A stretch of DNA of 64,000 nt from Kitasatospora sp. SUK 42. GTDB lineage: Bacteria > Actinomycetota > Actinomycetes > Streptomycetales > Streptomycetaceae. Of this stretch, positions 7,694-16,489 are shown piece after piece. The translations under genes and the position numbers were made by a program. The stretch is from the NCBI RefSeq assembly GCF_015776785.2, contig NZ_LFMD02000007.1, positions 1,282,605 to 1,346,604 of the forward strand, written 5' to 3'. The notes beneath the pieces were generated by a model. It made no database searches. It was not told the DNA's origin and saw only the letters and a list, made by a program, of their open reading frames with translations. Every line of letters begins with the position of its first letter. Positions within the stretch are counted from its first letter, which is position 1.

Positions 7694-9631
7694 TCACCGG
7701 GTCGTTGCCCGTTCGGAGGGTGCCTGAGCGGCCGGCACCGGCTCCGGGTCCGAGGGTGCGGCGGCTCGCTGACCCCGGTTCAGCCGGTGCCCCGCGAACA
7801 GCAGCCCCGCGCCGAGCAGGACGAACCCGCCGGCCGCCGGCGCCTGCCAGGCCGGGGGCAGGTACATGGCCGCGAACCAGCTCCGGTTGGTCGGCGCGAA
7901 GAACGACATCCCCATCGCCACCGCGCCCTGCGGGGCCACGCCCAGCATCCCGGCCGTGATCAGCAGTCCGACCGCCGCGGCGCGGCCGCGCGGGAGCCGG
8001 TCCCGGGCGTCCTGCTCCGCCTGCTCCGCCTGGCCCGTCGGCGCCCGCCGGGCGCCCTTGCGCATCACGTCGAGCAGCTCCGGCCCGTCGGCCTCCAGCC
8101 GCCGCCGGGCCGCCCGGCCGAGCCACCACGCGTACAGCAGTCCGGTGCCGAGGCCCGCCGCCACCCCGGCCCAGCGCAGCGGCGCGCTGTGCAGCAACGT
8201 GCCGGCGAGTACGACGCCCGCGGCGGGCAGGGCGGCGAGGAGTTGGAGCAGCAGGACGGCCAGGCCCTGCATCCGGCCCTGGTCGGCGCTCTCGTCGCCG
8301 AAGGCGTCCAGCGGGTTGCCGCCGGGCCGGTCCGGGGAGGGCGCGGGGCCGAGCAGGGACATCAGCGGTGCCAGTCCGGCCCCGGCGCCGAGGACGGCGG
8401 GCAGGACGGCGAGCAGCCAGGGCCAGACCCGCCCGGGCGGGGCCGCGACGGCCGGGGCCAGGGTGAGCAGCAGGGCGGCCGGGGCGACGACGATCAGCCA
8501 GGCCAGCTGCCGGGCCCGGACGTCGACCCGTTCGGCGCCGGGGACGAGAAGGGTCAGCCAGAGCGCGCCGGCGTCCAGGCCGTACAGGTTGGCGCACAGG
8601 GAGCCGGCGAACAGCGCGGCGACCACGCCCGTCCACGGCACCAGGGTGTCGAAGCCGCCGAGCAGCGGGAGCAGGCCGGTGAACACGCCGGTCCACAGCG
8701 CCGCCCGCAGGGCGCGGGCCCGGCGCGGGTCGCGCACCCACAGCCGCAGTTCCTTGCCGAGGACGGCGCCGGCCGGGGTGTCGGGGACGGCCCGCAGCAG
8801 GGCTGCCCACAGCGGTGCGGCGCGCCCGACGGCCGCCGGCCGTCCCCCGGCGGTGCCGCGCGCCAACTGCCGGGCGAGCAGCGCCGTCCAGGCCGCGAAC
8901 AGCAGCGCGGAGAGGGCGAGCAGTCCGCCCAGGCAGGCCGCGACCAGGGCCCAGTCGGAGCGCCGGGCGGCGTCGACCGCGACCGCCGACCAGCCCGAGG
9001 GCAGCACCCGTACGACGGTGCCGGCCTCGGCGGACCACTCGCCGGTGAGCAGCCGGAGGAAGAAGCCGATCGCGAACCAGCCGGTGTTGAGGAAGCCGAT
9101 GACGAGGCCGACCAGCAGCGCGGACAGCTCCCAGCCGAGCCGTGAGCGGGCCGCGCCGCCGAGGCTCTGGAGGGTGAGCTTGGACAGCACCACCACGAAC
9201 AGCAGCTGCAGCAGCAACGCGGGGACGGCGACCAGGGCGGGCAGCGGCCCCAGCCCGGCGCCGAAGACGACCAGCACCGTGAAGGCGATCAGGCCGACCA
9301 GCGGGCTGATGCCGACGAAGGAGGCGCCGAGCAGCCCGAGGGCCAGGGTGCGCGGGCGTTGCGGCACCAGGGCGAGGTAATCGAGCCGCAGGGTCGGGTC
9401 GCCGCCGGTGACGGTCGGGGCGAGCGCCCAGCCGACCGTCCACAGCAGCAGCACGGCGGCGACCACGCCGACCCCGGCCCCGGGGGTGGGGAAGTCCGCC
9501 AGGCCGAGCAGCGCGGTGCCGACGGCCGCGAGGGTGCCGGTGACCGCTCCGAGGACCAGGCTCGCGGCCCGGGGGCCGGACATCGACCGCCGCAGGACGG
9601 CCAGCTTCATTCCGGTCAGGACGCCAACCAC
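7694..9631 (-). CDS. ABC-2-type exporter membrane subunit
   Basis: This 645-residue polytopic membrane protein has about a dozen Leu/Ala/Val/Gly-rich segments across its length, with loops such as LARGTAGGRPAAVGRAAPLW and a long charged cytoplasmic loop around residues 515-560 (MRKGARRAPTGQAEQAEQDA). It starts at GTG 9631 with a GGAGGGG site; its first 16 bases overlap the end of the ATPase gene, which fixes the pairing. The size and absence of a fused ATPase fit large actinobacterial ABC-2-like permeases, whose substrates are rarely known. It probably exports a lipid, peptide or drug and may respond to the two-component system downstream. Confidence 0.8.
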   Translation of the reverse strand: MVGVLTGMKLAVLRRSMSGPRAASLVLGAVTGTLAAVGTALLGLADFPTPGAGVGVVAAVLLLWTVGWALAPTVTGGDPTLRLDYLALVPQRPRTLALGLLGASFVGISPLVGLIAFTVLVVFGAGLGPLPALVAVPALLLQLLFVVVLSKLTLQSLGGAARSRLGWELSALLVGLVIGFLNTGWFAIGFFLRLLTGEWSAEAGTVVRVLPSGWSAVAVDAARRSDWALVAACLGGLLALSALLFAAWTALLARQLARGTAGGRPAAVGRAAPLWAALLRAVPDTPAGAVLGKELRLWVRDPRRARALRAALWTGVFTGLLPLLGGFDTLVPWTGVVAALFAGSLCANLYGLDAGALWLTLLVPGAERVDVRARQLAWLIVVAPAALLLTLAPAVAAPPGRVWPWLLAVLPAVLGAGAGLAPLMSLLGPAPSPDRPGGNPLDAFGDESADQGRMQGLAVLLLQLLAALPAAGVVLAGTLLHSAPLRWAGVAAGLGTGLLYAWWLGRAARRRLEADGPELLDVMRKGARRAPTGQAEQAEQDARDRLPRGRAAAVGLLITAGMLGVAPQGAVAMGMSFFAPTNRSWFAAMYLPPAWQAPAAGGFVLLGAGLLFAGHRLNRGQRAAAPSDPEPVPAAQAPSERATTR

Positions 9632-10422
9632 GACAGCCCCTCCACTCCCCCGCGGCGGGCGCCGACCAGGTCGACGAAGGCCTCCTCCAGACCGCGCCCG
9701 GCGCGGACCTCGTCGACCGGTCCGGCCGCCAGGACCCTGCCGTGGGCGATCACGCCGACGTGGTCGCAGAGCTGCTCGACCAGGGCCATCACGTGGCTGG
9801 AGAGGACCACCGAGCCGCCGGAGGCGGTGAAGCGGCGCAGGATGGCCCGGATGGTCGCGGCGGACACCGGGTCGACGGCCTCGAAGGGTTCGTCCAGCAC
9901 CAGCAGCCGGGGGGCGTGCAGCAGGGCGGTGGCCAGGCCGATCTTCTTGCGCATCCCGGTGGAGTAGTCGATGACGGGGGTGTGCTCGGCGCCGTCCAGC
10001 TCCAGGACGGCCAGCAGCTCCTCGGCCCGGTCGTCCGCGGTGCGGGCCGGCAGGCCGCGCAACCGGCCCAGGTGGTGCAGCAGTTCACGCCCGGTGAGGC
10101 GCTCGGGCAGCATCATGCCGTCCGGCAGCACCCCGACCAGGGCCTTGGCCCGTACCGGGTCGCTCCACACGTCGGCCCCGAGGACCGCCGAGCTCCCGGC
10201 GTCCGGCCGCAGCAGGCCGACGGCCATCGACAGCGAGGTGGTCTTGCCCGCGCCGTTGGGGCCGACCAGCCCGTAGAACGATCCGCGCGGCACGACCAGG
10301 TCGACCCCGTCCACCGCGACGAACGACCCGAAGCGCTTGCGCAGTCCCGACAGCCGTAGCGCCGGGGCCCCTTCGTCCGCCCCCGCCCGGGGCCCCTGCC
10401 CCACGCGCGCCGTTGCCCGCAC
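9616..10422 (-). CDS. ABC-2-type exporter ATP-binding protein
   Basis: This is a 268-residue ATPase. The GTG at 10422, with GGGAGG seven bases upstream, is preferred over a longer form that would read into the divergent promoter. All motifs are present: Walker A VGPNGAGKTT, signature YSTGMRKKIGL (the degenerate S-T-G-M form common in ABC-2 exporters), Walker B LLVLDEPFEAVD, and the switch His in VVLSSHVMALVE. It overlaps the permease gene by 16 bases. Together they should form a homodimeric ATPase bound to one large permease. No immunity or accessory gene adjoins, so the cargo remains unknown. Confidence 0.9.
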   Translation of the reverse strand: MRATARVGQGPRAGADEGAPALRLSGLRKRFGSFVAVDGVDLVVPRGSFYGLVGPNGAGKTTSLSMAVGLLRPDAGSSAVLGADVWSDPVRAKALVGVLPDGMMLPERLTGRELLHHLGRLRGLPARTADDRAEELLAVLELDGAEHTPVIDYSTGMRKKIGLATALLHAPRLLVLDEPFEAVDPVSAATIRAILRRFTASGGSVVLSSHVMALVEQLCDHVGVIAHGRVLAAGPVDEVRAGRGLEEAFVDLVGARRGGVEGLSWLAS

Positions 10423-10728
10423 CTCGTCCTCCCCGCGTCCGCACGGCCGCCCCCGCTCGGGGCGGCACGTGATCAACGCTAGGGACGGCGGGGCTCCGGC
10501 AGAATCCACCTGCACCCCCGGCCGGGGGTGGGGCTGGGCCCACCCCAACGGCGGCGTAGGCGCCCGAGGCCCCGGCGGCCGGACGCGCCGCGAACGAAGT
10601 TCGTCCCGCGATATCGGTAATACACAGTGTGATCACTCCGCACGCCGAGTAAGGTCCACGGAACGAACGCGGGGCCGCCCCCTGGCGCCCCGCGGGTGAA
10701 GACCTCCGGCGACCGAGGGGTGTGGACC
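10423..10728. promoter_or_regulatory. divergent promoter region, exporter ATPase / sigma factor
   Basis: This 306-bp gap separates two divergent starts and holds no gene. It contains an AT-richer block at about 10608-10637 with GTGATCAC (10629-10636) and ACACAGTGT half-sites, plausible operator sequence. No clear -35/-10 pair could be assigned with confidence. Confidence 0.4.
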
Positions 10729-11634
10729 GTGCGCGACCATGACCGGCTGCCCGACCACGACCGGCCGGAAGAGCGGTTCGGGCTGATCCGGCCGCACCTG
10801 CGGGCCCTCGCGTACCGGCTGCTGGGTTCGCACGCGGACTCCGAGGACGCCGTGCTGGAGGCCTGGATCAGGCTCGGCCGGATCAATCCGGAGGAGGTCG
10901 ACGACCTGCCCGCCTGGCTGACCACGGTGACCGGCCGGGTCTGTCTGAGCCTGCTCCGCGCCCGCGCCGCACGGCCCGGGGGCCCGGTCGGGGTGCACCT
11001 GCCGGACGTGGTCGTCGAGCCCGAGCCGCCCCACGACCGGGAGGGCAGGACGGCGCCGAGCGACCAGGTCGGCCTCGCGCTGCTGGTCGCGCTGGACGCG
11101 CTCGCCCCCGCCGAGCGGGTCGCCTTCGTGCTGCACGACCTGTGCCGGCAGCCCGTCGACCGGATCGCGACCGTCCTCGAACAGCCCACGGCGGCCACCC
11201 GCAAGCTCGTCGAGCAGGGGCGCCGACGGGTACGGGAGGCGCGGGAGGCGGACTCCGAGCCGGGCTTCGCGACCCGCCGCAGGCTGGTGGAGGCCTTCTT
11301 CGCCGCGGCGCGGGACGGCGATCCGGACGGACTGGCGGCCCTGTTGGACCCGGAGGCCGAGCTGCGCGCGGACGGCGGCACCGCCCTCCCCGCCGCCACC
11401 GCCGCCATCCGCGGCGCCCGCGGGGTGGCGGAGCATGCCGCGTCGCTCGGCCGGGGCGGGCCGACGGTCACCGCCGTGCTGGTCAACGGCGCCCCCGGCG
11501 CCCTGGTCAGCCGGTACGGCGTGCCGGTCGCGGTCGCGGGCTTCGCGGTACGGGCCGGGCGGATCACCCGGATCCAGCTCCTGCTGGACCCCCGGCGGCT
11601 CGCCCCGGTCGGCTTCGCCGCCTTCACGGCGTAA
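10729..11634 (+). CDS. ECF RNA polymerase sigma factor with SnoaL-like C-terminal domain (SigJ/ECF41-like)
   Basis: This is a 301-residue sigma factor. The GTG at 10729 has GAGGGG eight bases upstream; an in-frame GTG at 10696 is possible. Region 2 lies in LIRPHLRALAYRLLGSHADS, with the typical SEDAVLEAW helix. Region 4 is ALAPAERVAFVLHDLCRQPV followed by a helix-turn-helix. The last 110 residues (from about RRLVEAFFAAARDGDPDGLA) form an NTF2/SnoaL-like domain, which in ECF41-type and SigJ-type factors controls sigma activity instead of a separate anti-sigma factor. No anti-sigma gene is adjacent, which fits. It lies opposite the ABC exporter. Confidence 0.88.
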   Translation: MRDHDRLPDHDRPEERFGLIRPHLRALAYRLLGSHADSEDAVLEAWIRLGRINPEEVDDLPAWLTTVTGRVCLSLLRARAARPGGPVGVHLPDVVVEPEPPHDREGRTAPSDQVGLALLVALDALAPAERVAFVLHDLCRQPVDRIATVLEQPTAATRKLVEQGRRRVREAREADSEPGFATRRRLVEAFFAAARDGDPDGLAALLDPEAELRADGGTALPAATAAIRGARGVAEHAASLGRGGPTVTAVLVNGAPGALVSRYGVPVAVAGFAVRAGRITRIQLLLDPRRLAPVGFAAFTA

Positions 11635-11691
11635 CCGGCCGCAGGAGCGGGTCGCGGCCACCGAGCCGACTCCACGCTGCACGCCGGCCCG

Positions 11692-11856
11692 GTGGCCGGC
11701 GCCACCGCCGCGGACGTCGTGGACGGCCCGCGCCCGACGGGCGTCGGCGGCGGCATCGCCACCGTCGTCGGCGCCTTCTTCGCCCCGCTCACCAGGAAGG
11801 ACGCACCGGCCGCCGACGAGTCCGAGGCCGCCGAGCGCCCGATCACGGCCGACTGA
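11692..11856 (+). pseudogene. short coding remnant after the sigma factor
   Basis: In frame +1 from GTG 11692 the translation reads VAGATAADVVDGPRPTGVGG, then a hydrophobic IATVVGAFFAPL, and ends in an acidic tail DESEAAERPITAD with a TGA. The composition and codon bias look coding, but no ribosome-binding site precedes the GTG and the length is only 54 codons. I read it as the surviving 3' end of a lost gene; a real small protein is possible. Confidence 0.3.
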
Positions 11857-12004
11857 CGCCCCGTTGACATCCCATCAGTCCGTCGAAGCCCACGAAGCCG
11901 CCAGGCCACTCCGGCCCCTGGCGGCTCCGCCCGCGGTCGTGCACAGTGCAGGAGGCAACCCAGGACCAGCAGTCAAGCCAGGACCAGCCGGAGGACAGGA
12001 CCCC

Positions 12005-12883
12005 GTGACCACCGATTCGACGCCGACCACCCGCCCCGCCGAGGCCGCCGGAACCCTGCGGCTCGGCGGCGACCTGACCGTCAACCGCCTGGGCTACGGC
12101 GCGATGCGCCTCACCGGCCCCGGCATCTGGGGCGAGCCCAGCGACCCCGAGCAGGCCGTACGGGTCCTGCGGCGGGCCGTGGAGCTCGGCGTGAACTTCA
12201 TCGACACCGCCGACTCCTACGGCCCCTTCACCTCGGAGACCACGATCCGGCGGGCCCTCCACCCCTACGCCGACGGCCTCGTCATCGCGACCAAGGCCGG
12301 CCTCACCCGGCCGGGGCCGAACGACTGGCGTCCGCTCGGTCGGCCGGAGTACCTTCGCCAGCAGGCCGAGTTGAGTCTTCGTCACCTCGGCCTGGAACGG
12401 ATCGACCTCTTCCAGCTGCACCGGATAGACCCGGCCGTACCGCTGGAGGACCAGGTCGGCGAGCTGAAGCTGCTACAGGAGGAGGGGAAGATCCGCCACA
12501 TCGGGCTGTCCGAGGTGACCGTCGAGGAGATCGAACGGGCCCGCGGCACCGCCGAGATCGTGTCGGTGCAGAACCTCTACAACCTGGCCGACCGCACGCA
12601 CGAGGAGGTGCTGCGCCACTGCGAACAGCAGGGCCTCGCCTTCATCCCCTGGTTCCCGATCGCCACGGGCCGGCTGGCCGCACCCGGCGGCCCGCTCGCC
12701 TCCGTCCAGGTGTCCCGTGCCGCCACCGCCGCCCAGCTCGCGCTGGCCTGGCTGCTGCGGCACTCGCCCGCGCTGCTGCCGATCCCGGGCACGTCCTCGG
12801 TCGAGCACCTGGAGGAGAACACCGCCGGCGCGCTGATCGCGCTGTCGGACGAGGAGTACGAGGCGATCGGCGCCGCCGCCTGA
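12005..12883 (+). CDS. aldo/keto reductase
   Basis: This 292-residue NADPH-dependent oxidoreductase of the AKR superfamily starts at GTG 12005, with GGAGGA about ten bases upstream. The TIM-barrel catalytic tetrad is visible: Asp and Tyr in FIDTADSYGPF, Lys in IATKAGL, and His in LFQLHRIDP. The C-terminal NADP-binding segment IPGTSSVEHLEENT is typical. It reduces carbonyls, but the substrate cannot be predicted. The leader holds two copies of CCAGGACCAGC. A DUF427 gene follows 30 bases downstream, so the two are probably co-transcribed. Confidence 0.92.
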   Translation: MTTDSTPTTRPAEAAGTLRLGGDLTVNRLGYGAMRLTGPGIWGEPSDPEQAVRVLRRAVELGVNFIDTADSYGPFTSETTIRRALHPYADGLVIATKAGLTRPGPNDWRPLGRPEYLRQQAELSLRHLGLERIDLFQLHRIDPAVPLEDQVGELKLLQEEGKIRHIGLSEVTVEEIERARGTAEIVSVQNLYNLADRTHEEVLRHCEQQGLAFIPWFPIATGRLAAPGGPLASVQVSRAATAAQLALAWLLRHSPALLPIPGTSSVEHLEENTAGALIALSDEEYEAIGAAA

Positions 12884-12913
12884 CAGCCGTCCGATACGAA
12901 CAAGGAGTTCCCG

Positions 12914-13309
12914 ATGTCAAACCCGAGCCGGCAGCACCGCGTGACGACCGTCCGCAGCACCCAGACGGTCACCGTGGAGATCGACGGCACCGTGGTGGCC
13001 AAGTCCGAGCGCCCGCTGGTGCTGTTCGAGACCGGCCTGCCGCCGCGCTACTACCTGCCCCCGGAGGACGTGGAGTTGGCCCTCTTCGAGGCCACCGACA
13101 CCCACACCACCTGCCCCTTCAAGGGCGAGGCCTCCTACTGGTCGTACGTCGGCGCGGACGGCACCACCGAGGCCCGCACCGACGTCGTCTGGGGCTACCC
13201 GGACCCGCTGGACGCCGTCGCCGAGATCGCCGGCCATCTGAGCTTCTACGACGACGTCGCCACGATCCACGTCGAGGGCGAGCTCCCGGCCGAGCCCCCG
13301 GCCGCCTGA
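12914..13309 (+). CDS. DUF427 family protein
   Basis: This is a 131-residue protein with an AAGGAG site eight bases before ATG 12914. It is a single DUF427 domain: VTVEIDGTVVAKSERPLVLF, GLPPRYYLPPEDVELALF, TTCPFKGEASYWSY and VVWGYPDPLDAVAEIAGHLS are the family's conserved blocks. These small beta-barrel proteins are very common in actinobacteria and have no settled biochemical role. Its position just downstream of an aldo/keto reductase suggests a joint transcript, ending at the hairpin 13326-13346. Confidence 0.93.
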   Translation: MSNPSRQHRVTTVRSTQTVTVEIDGTVVAKSERPLVLFETGLPPRYYLPPEDVELALFEATDTHTTCPFKGEASYWSYVGADGTTEARTDVVWGYPDPLDAVAEIAGHLSFYDDVATIHVEGELPAEPPAA

Positions 13310-13325
13310 CCGACCGCGGGCGGGT

Positions 13326-13346
13326 CGCGCCGGGGCTCCCGGCGCG
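13326..13346 (+). terminator. hairpin after the DUF427 gene
   Basis: A 9-bp stem, CGCGCCGGG paired with CCCGGCGCG across three bases, lies 17 bases past the stop. Confidence 0.6.
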
Positions 13347-13760
13347 GCCCGACACCCGGTCCCGCGCCCGGCCCCGCACCCACCCCCTGACGCAAACCAA
13401 CAGGTCAAGGACGGTTCAAGCCCCGGCAAACCCCACCACCCCACTCGGACAAAGCGAAGCCGGGTCACAGAACTTGACGGATGGTCGATAATTTGACACC
13501 GCGCCCATCGCCACCCCTTGAAGATCCGTTCGTGCACCCGTAAGCTCTCCACTCGGTCGACACCGAGGGGGGAGTCGTCGACGCGCATCGGGGGGCCGAG
13601 GCCGGTGCCGAGCAGGCTTCTTCGGGTGCCGGACCGCCCGCCGGGGGCTGCCCGCACCGGAATTCACCAGTGGGTGGAATCCACCCGCCCGGCCCCTTTC
13701 TCCACCCTCCTCCCGGAATTGCCCTGCCGGTCAACCAGCCAACCGCACGGAGGGGAAAGC
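13347..13760 (+). promoter_or_regulatory. leader region of the cell-wall operon
   Basis: This 414-bp gap has no convincing gene. It contains an AT-richer stretch (13470-13497) with TTGACGG and GATAATTTGAC words, a likely promoter area, and a CTCGGT/ACCGAG inverted repeat at 13552-13567 around CGAC. The 3' part is a long untranslated leader ending in AGGGGAAAG before ATG 13761. Confidence 0.4.
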
Positions 13761-16145
13761 ATGGCGGACGAGAAGGTGCTCGCTGCCCAGAAATGGGTCA
13801 ACGCCACGTACGCGAACACACCGGGATACACCCGCTGTCCGGAGGACGGCCGTACCGGCTGGTCCACGATGTTCTCGCTGACCATGGGGCTCCAGGCCGA
13901 GTTGGGCATCAGTCCCGTGGTCGCGAGCTTCGGCGACGGCACCCTGGCCAAACTCACCGCCCGGGGTGACATCGGCTCGAACGAGCCGAACGTGAACATT
14001 CGGAAGATCATCCAGCACGCCCTCTTCTGCAAGGGCTACTGGGGCGGCGACGGAAACGGCACGTACGACGCGCTCATGGGGCAGTCGGTGGCCAAGCTCA
14101 AGATCAACGCGGGGCTCGACGGCACCAACGCCATGGTGCAGCCCAAGGTCTTCAAGGCGCTGCTGACGATGGACGCCTACGTCGTCCTGGCGGGCGGCTC
14201 GGAGAAGGTGCGGGACATCCAGCGCTGGCTGAACGGCCGCTACTTCAACCGCTCCACCTTCTTCGTCGGACCGTGCGACGGCCTCTACTCGCGCGACGTC
14301 CAGAAGTCCCTGATGAAGGCCATCCAGTACGAACTCGGGATCCCCGACAGCCAGGTGACCGGGAACCTCGGGCCGGCCACCCAGTCCGGCCTGCGGAGCC
14401 ACACGGTGAAGCAGGGCGACTCGGGCATCTTCGTCCAACTGTTCTCCGCCGCCTGCGTGTTCAACGAACCGGTGATATCCACGTCGGGGTCCTCCTTCGT
14501 CACCTCGTTCAAGGACTCCTTCGACGACAAGCTGACGACCTTCGTCAGGGCCTTCCAGGAGTTCTCGGTCCTGAACTCCACCGGGGTCGGCGACTACGCG
14601 ACCTGGACGCAGCTCCTCGTCTCGACCGGGGACCCGGACCGCCCGGTCCAGGCCTGCGACACCCGCTTCACGATCACCGCTTCCCGGGCCAAGTCGCTCT
14701 ACGCGTCGGGCTACCGCTACGTGGGGCGCTACCTCTTCGACCCGCCGGGCAGCACCCTGGACAAGGCGATCAAGCCCGGCGAGCTCCAGGACATCTTCCA
14801 GGCGGGCCTGCGGGTCTTCCCCATCTACCAGGACAACGCGCGCAAGCTGGGCGACTTCGGCTACTCGCAGGGCTACCAGCACGGGCGCGCCGCCCACGAG
14901 TACGCCGCGGGCTACGGCTTCAACCGGGGCACGGTCATCTACTTCGCGGTGGACTACGACGCCACCGGCGAGGAGATCACCTCCAACATCATCCCGTACT
15001 TCAACGGGGTCTACGCCGGCCTCGCGAGCATGGGCAAGCGCTACGTCCACGGCGTGTACGGATCGCGCAACGTCTGCACCCAGGTCACCAAGGCGACGTA
15101 CGCCCGGTACTCGTTCGTCTCCGGCATGTCCTGGGGGTTCTCGGGCAACCTGGGCTTCCCGCTGCCGCAGAACTGGGCGTTCAACCAGATCAAGGAGTTC
15201 AAGTACTCCGCCGGCACGGACACCTTCGACCTGGACAACGACGCCTACCGGCAGGAGTCGGACCCGGCGCAGAACAGCGTCAACCAGGGCGGCGACCCCG
15301 CGGGCGACTTCATCACCTACATCCAGCAGCTGTACGGCCTCGCCGTCCAGTACGGCAAGGGCGACCCCAACCGCCTCGTCATGGAGTACGTCCGGCACCG
15401 CTCCTACGGCGACGTCACCTGGTGGGCCCTCATCGGCGACCCGGACCAGGACTTCATCAAGTACGCCAACGACCGCGGGATGACGGTCCGGGGAAGCTTC
15501 AAGGACCCCTTCAGCGGGCAGGACATCGGCGCCGAGCACATGCTGGCCACCGCCAACGCCCACTACCTGAAGCCGCAGCAGGCCTCCGACATCAAGACGA
15601 CCGGTGCGGGCGACGTCGGCGGCTGGGGCGGGGACATCATCACGTTCTACGGCGAGTGGCGCCGGGACTCGGAGACGACCTCCTCGGGCTACACCTACTG
15701 CATGAACCGGCTCGCCAAGATCGGCGTCTCCTCCACGTTCAGCTACACCGACCTGATCGAGGACGCGGACGGCTACCTCATCGCCGAACGCTGCCGGAGC
15801 ACCGACATCGTGACGGCGGTGCGGGACCACTACACCGGCACCGGCGGCCTCACCCGCTTCACGGACTACTACCAGCGGCGCTTCGGCGGTTCCGTCGACA
15901 CCGCCCTCGACATCGCCTGGAACATGCTGACGATGCAGTCGGACCCGGTCATCGCCGCCGGACGGCAGTTCCTCATCGACCGGATCGCCGGGGTGTTCAC
16001 CCTGATGCCCAGCAACCTCCCGGACTTCAAGCTCAACGAGTTCTGCAAGGGCTTCGCCGAGACGCTCCGGGCCACCGCGGCACTCGAAGGCAAGCAGCAG
16101 TCCGCCCTCCGCGCGGCCCAGAGGATGAACCTGGCGGCTCGGTGA
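13761..16145 (+). CDS. peptidoglycan-binding / DUF1906 glycoside-hydrolase-like protein
   Basis: This is a large 794-residue protein. The first 290 residues hold two peptidoglycan-binding-like repeats (ISPVVASFGDGTLAKLTARG; LGIPDSQVTGNLGPATQSG). Residues about 300-500 form the DUF1906 (Rv2525c-like, TIM-barrel, GH25-related) domain: YVGRYLFDPPG, GLRVFPIYQDN, GTVIYFAVDYDATGEE, VHGVYGSRNVC. The last 290 residues are of unknown type. There is no signal peptide or membrane segment, although DUF1906 proteins usually act on or near the cell wall. Export by a non-classical route, or an intracellular phage-like role, should be considered. The ATG follows AGGGGAAA. The stop overlaps the next gene's GTG, the first of two coupled overlaps. 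Confidence 0.8.
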   Translation: MADEKVLAAQKWVNATYANTPGYTRCPEDGRTGWSTMFSLTMGLQAELGISPVVASFGDGTLAKLTARGDIGSNEPNVNIRKIIQHALFCKGYWGGDGNGTYDALMGQSVAKLKINAGLDGTNAMVQPKVFKALLTMDAYVVLAGGSEKVRDIQRWLNGRYFNRSTFFVGPCDGLYSRDVQKSLMKAIQYELGIPDSQVTGNLGPATQSGLRSHTVKQGDSGIFVQLFSAACVFNEPVISTSGSSFVTSFKDSFDDKLTTFVRAFQEFSVLNSTGVGDYATWTQLLVSTGDPDRPVQACDTRFTITASRAKSLYASGYRYVGRYLFDPPGSTLDKAIKPGELQDIFQAGLRVFPIYQDNARKLGDFGYSQGYQHGRAAHEYAAGYGFNRGTVIYFAVDYDATGEEITSNIIPYFNGVYAGLASMGKRYVHGVYGSRNVCTQVTKATYARYSFVSGMSWGFSGNLGFPLPQNWAFNQIKEFKYSAGTDTFDLDNDAYRQESDPAQNSVNQGGDPAGDFITYIQQLYGLAVQYGKGDPNRLVMEYVRHRSYGDVTWWALIGDPDQDFIKYANDRGMTVRGSFKDPFSGQDIGAEHMLATANAHYLKPQQASDIKTTGAGDVGGWGGDIITFYGEWRRDSETTSSGYTYCMNRLAKIGVSSTFSYTDLIEDADGYLIAERCRSTDIVTAVRDHYTGTGGLTRFTDYYQRRFGGSVDTALDIAWNMLTMQSDPVIAAGRQFLIDRIAGVFTLMPSNLPDFKLNEFCKGFAETLRATAALEGKQQSALRAAQRMNLAAR

Positions 16146-16489
16146 CGCGCCCGGCCACCCCGAAGCGCTGGCTGCTCGGCGGGATCCTCTGCGTGCTGGC
16201 GGCGGGGGCCCTCTTCGTCCGGGGCGCCCTGTCCGGCTTCGCCCGGGCCGGAAAGCTCTGCGCGATCGAGGCCGGCCGGGGCCCGAGCGACCTCCCGGAC
16301 GAGGTCCGGCAGAGGCTGATCCCGCTCTCCCACACGTGCCAGTGGCGCGACGGCACCTCCGTCGACCTCGTCCCGGGGTGGCTGAACCCCGCGCTCGCGG
16401 CCTGCCTGCTGGCGGCGGTCGTGTGCGCCCTCATGCTCGTTCGCTCCATCCGCAACCCGATCCGCAACCCGCACGAGGAGTCCGCATGA
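16142..16489 (+). CDS. small two-pass membrane protein
   Basis: This is a 115-residue protein. The GTG at 16142 overlaps the preceding stop (GTGA) and its own stop overlaps the next ATG (ATGA). Two hydrophobic helices (about residues 11-27, WLLGGILCVLAAGALFV, and 83-100, LAACLLAAVVCALMLV) flank an extracytoplasmic loop with two Cys (KLCAIEAG and SHTCQWRD) that could form a disulfide. No known family was recognised. Its placement between two cell-wall-related genes suggests an anchoring or accessory role. Confidence 0.75.
   Translation: MTRPATPKRWLLGGILCVLAAGALFVRGALSGFARAGKLCAIEAGRGPSDLPDEVRQRLIPLSHTCQWRDGTSVDLVPGWLNPALAACLLAAVVCALMLVRSIRNPIRNPHEESA

Noticed and set aside
9616..10548. Longer form of the exporter ATPase starting at 10548
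   Set aside because: The extra N-terminus is Pro/Gly/Arg-rich, lies in the divergent promoter and has no ribosome-binding site; GTG 10422 has one.
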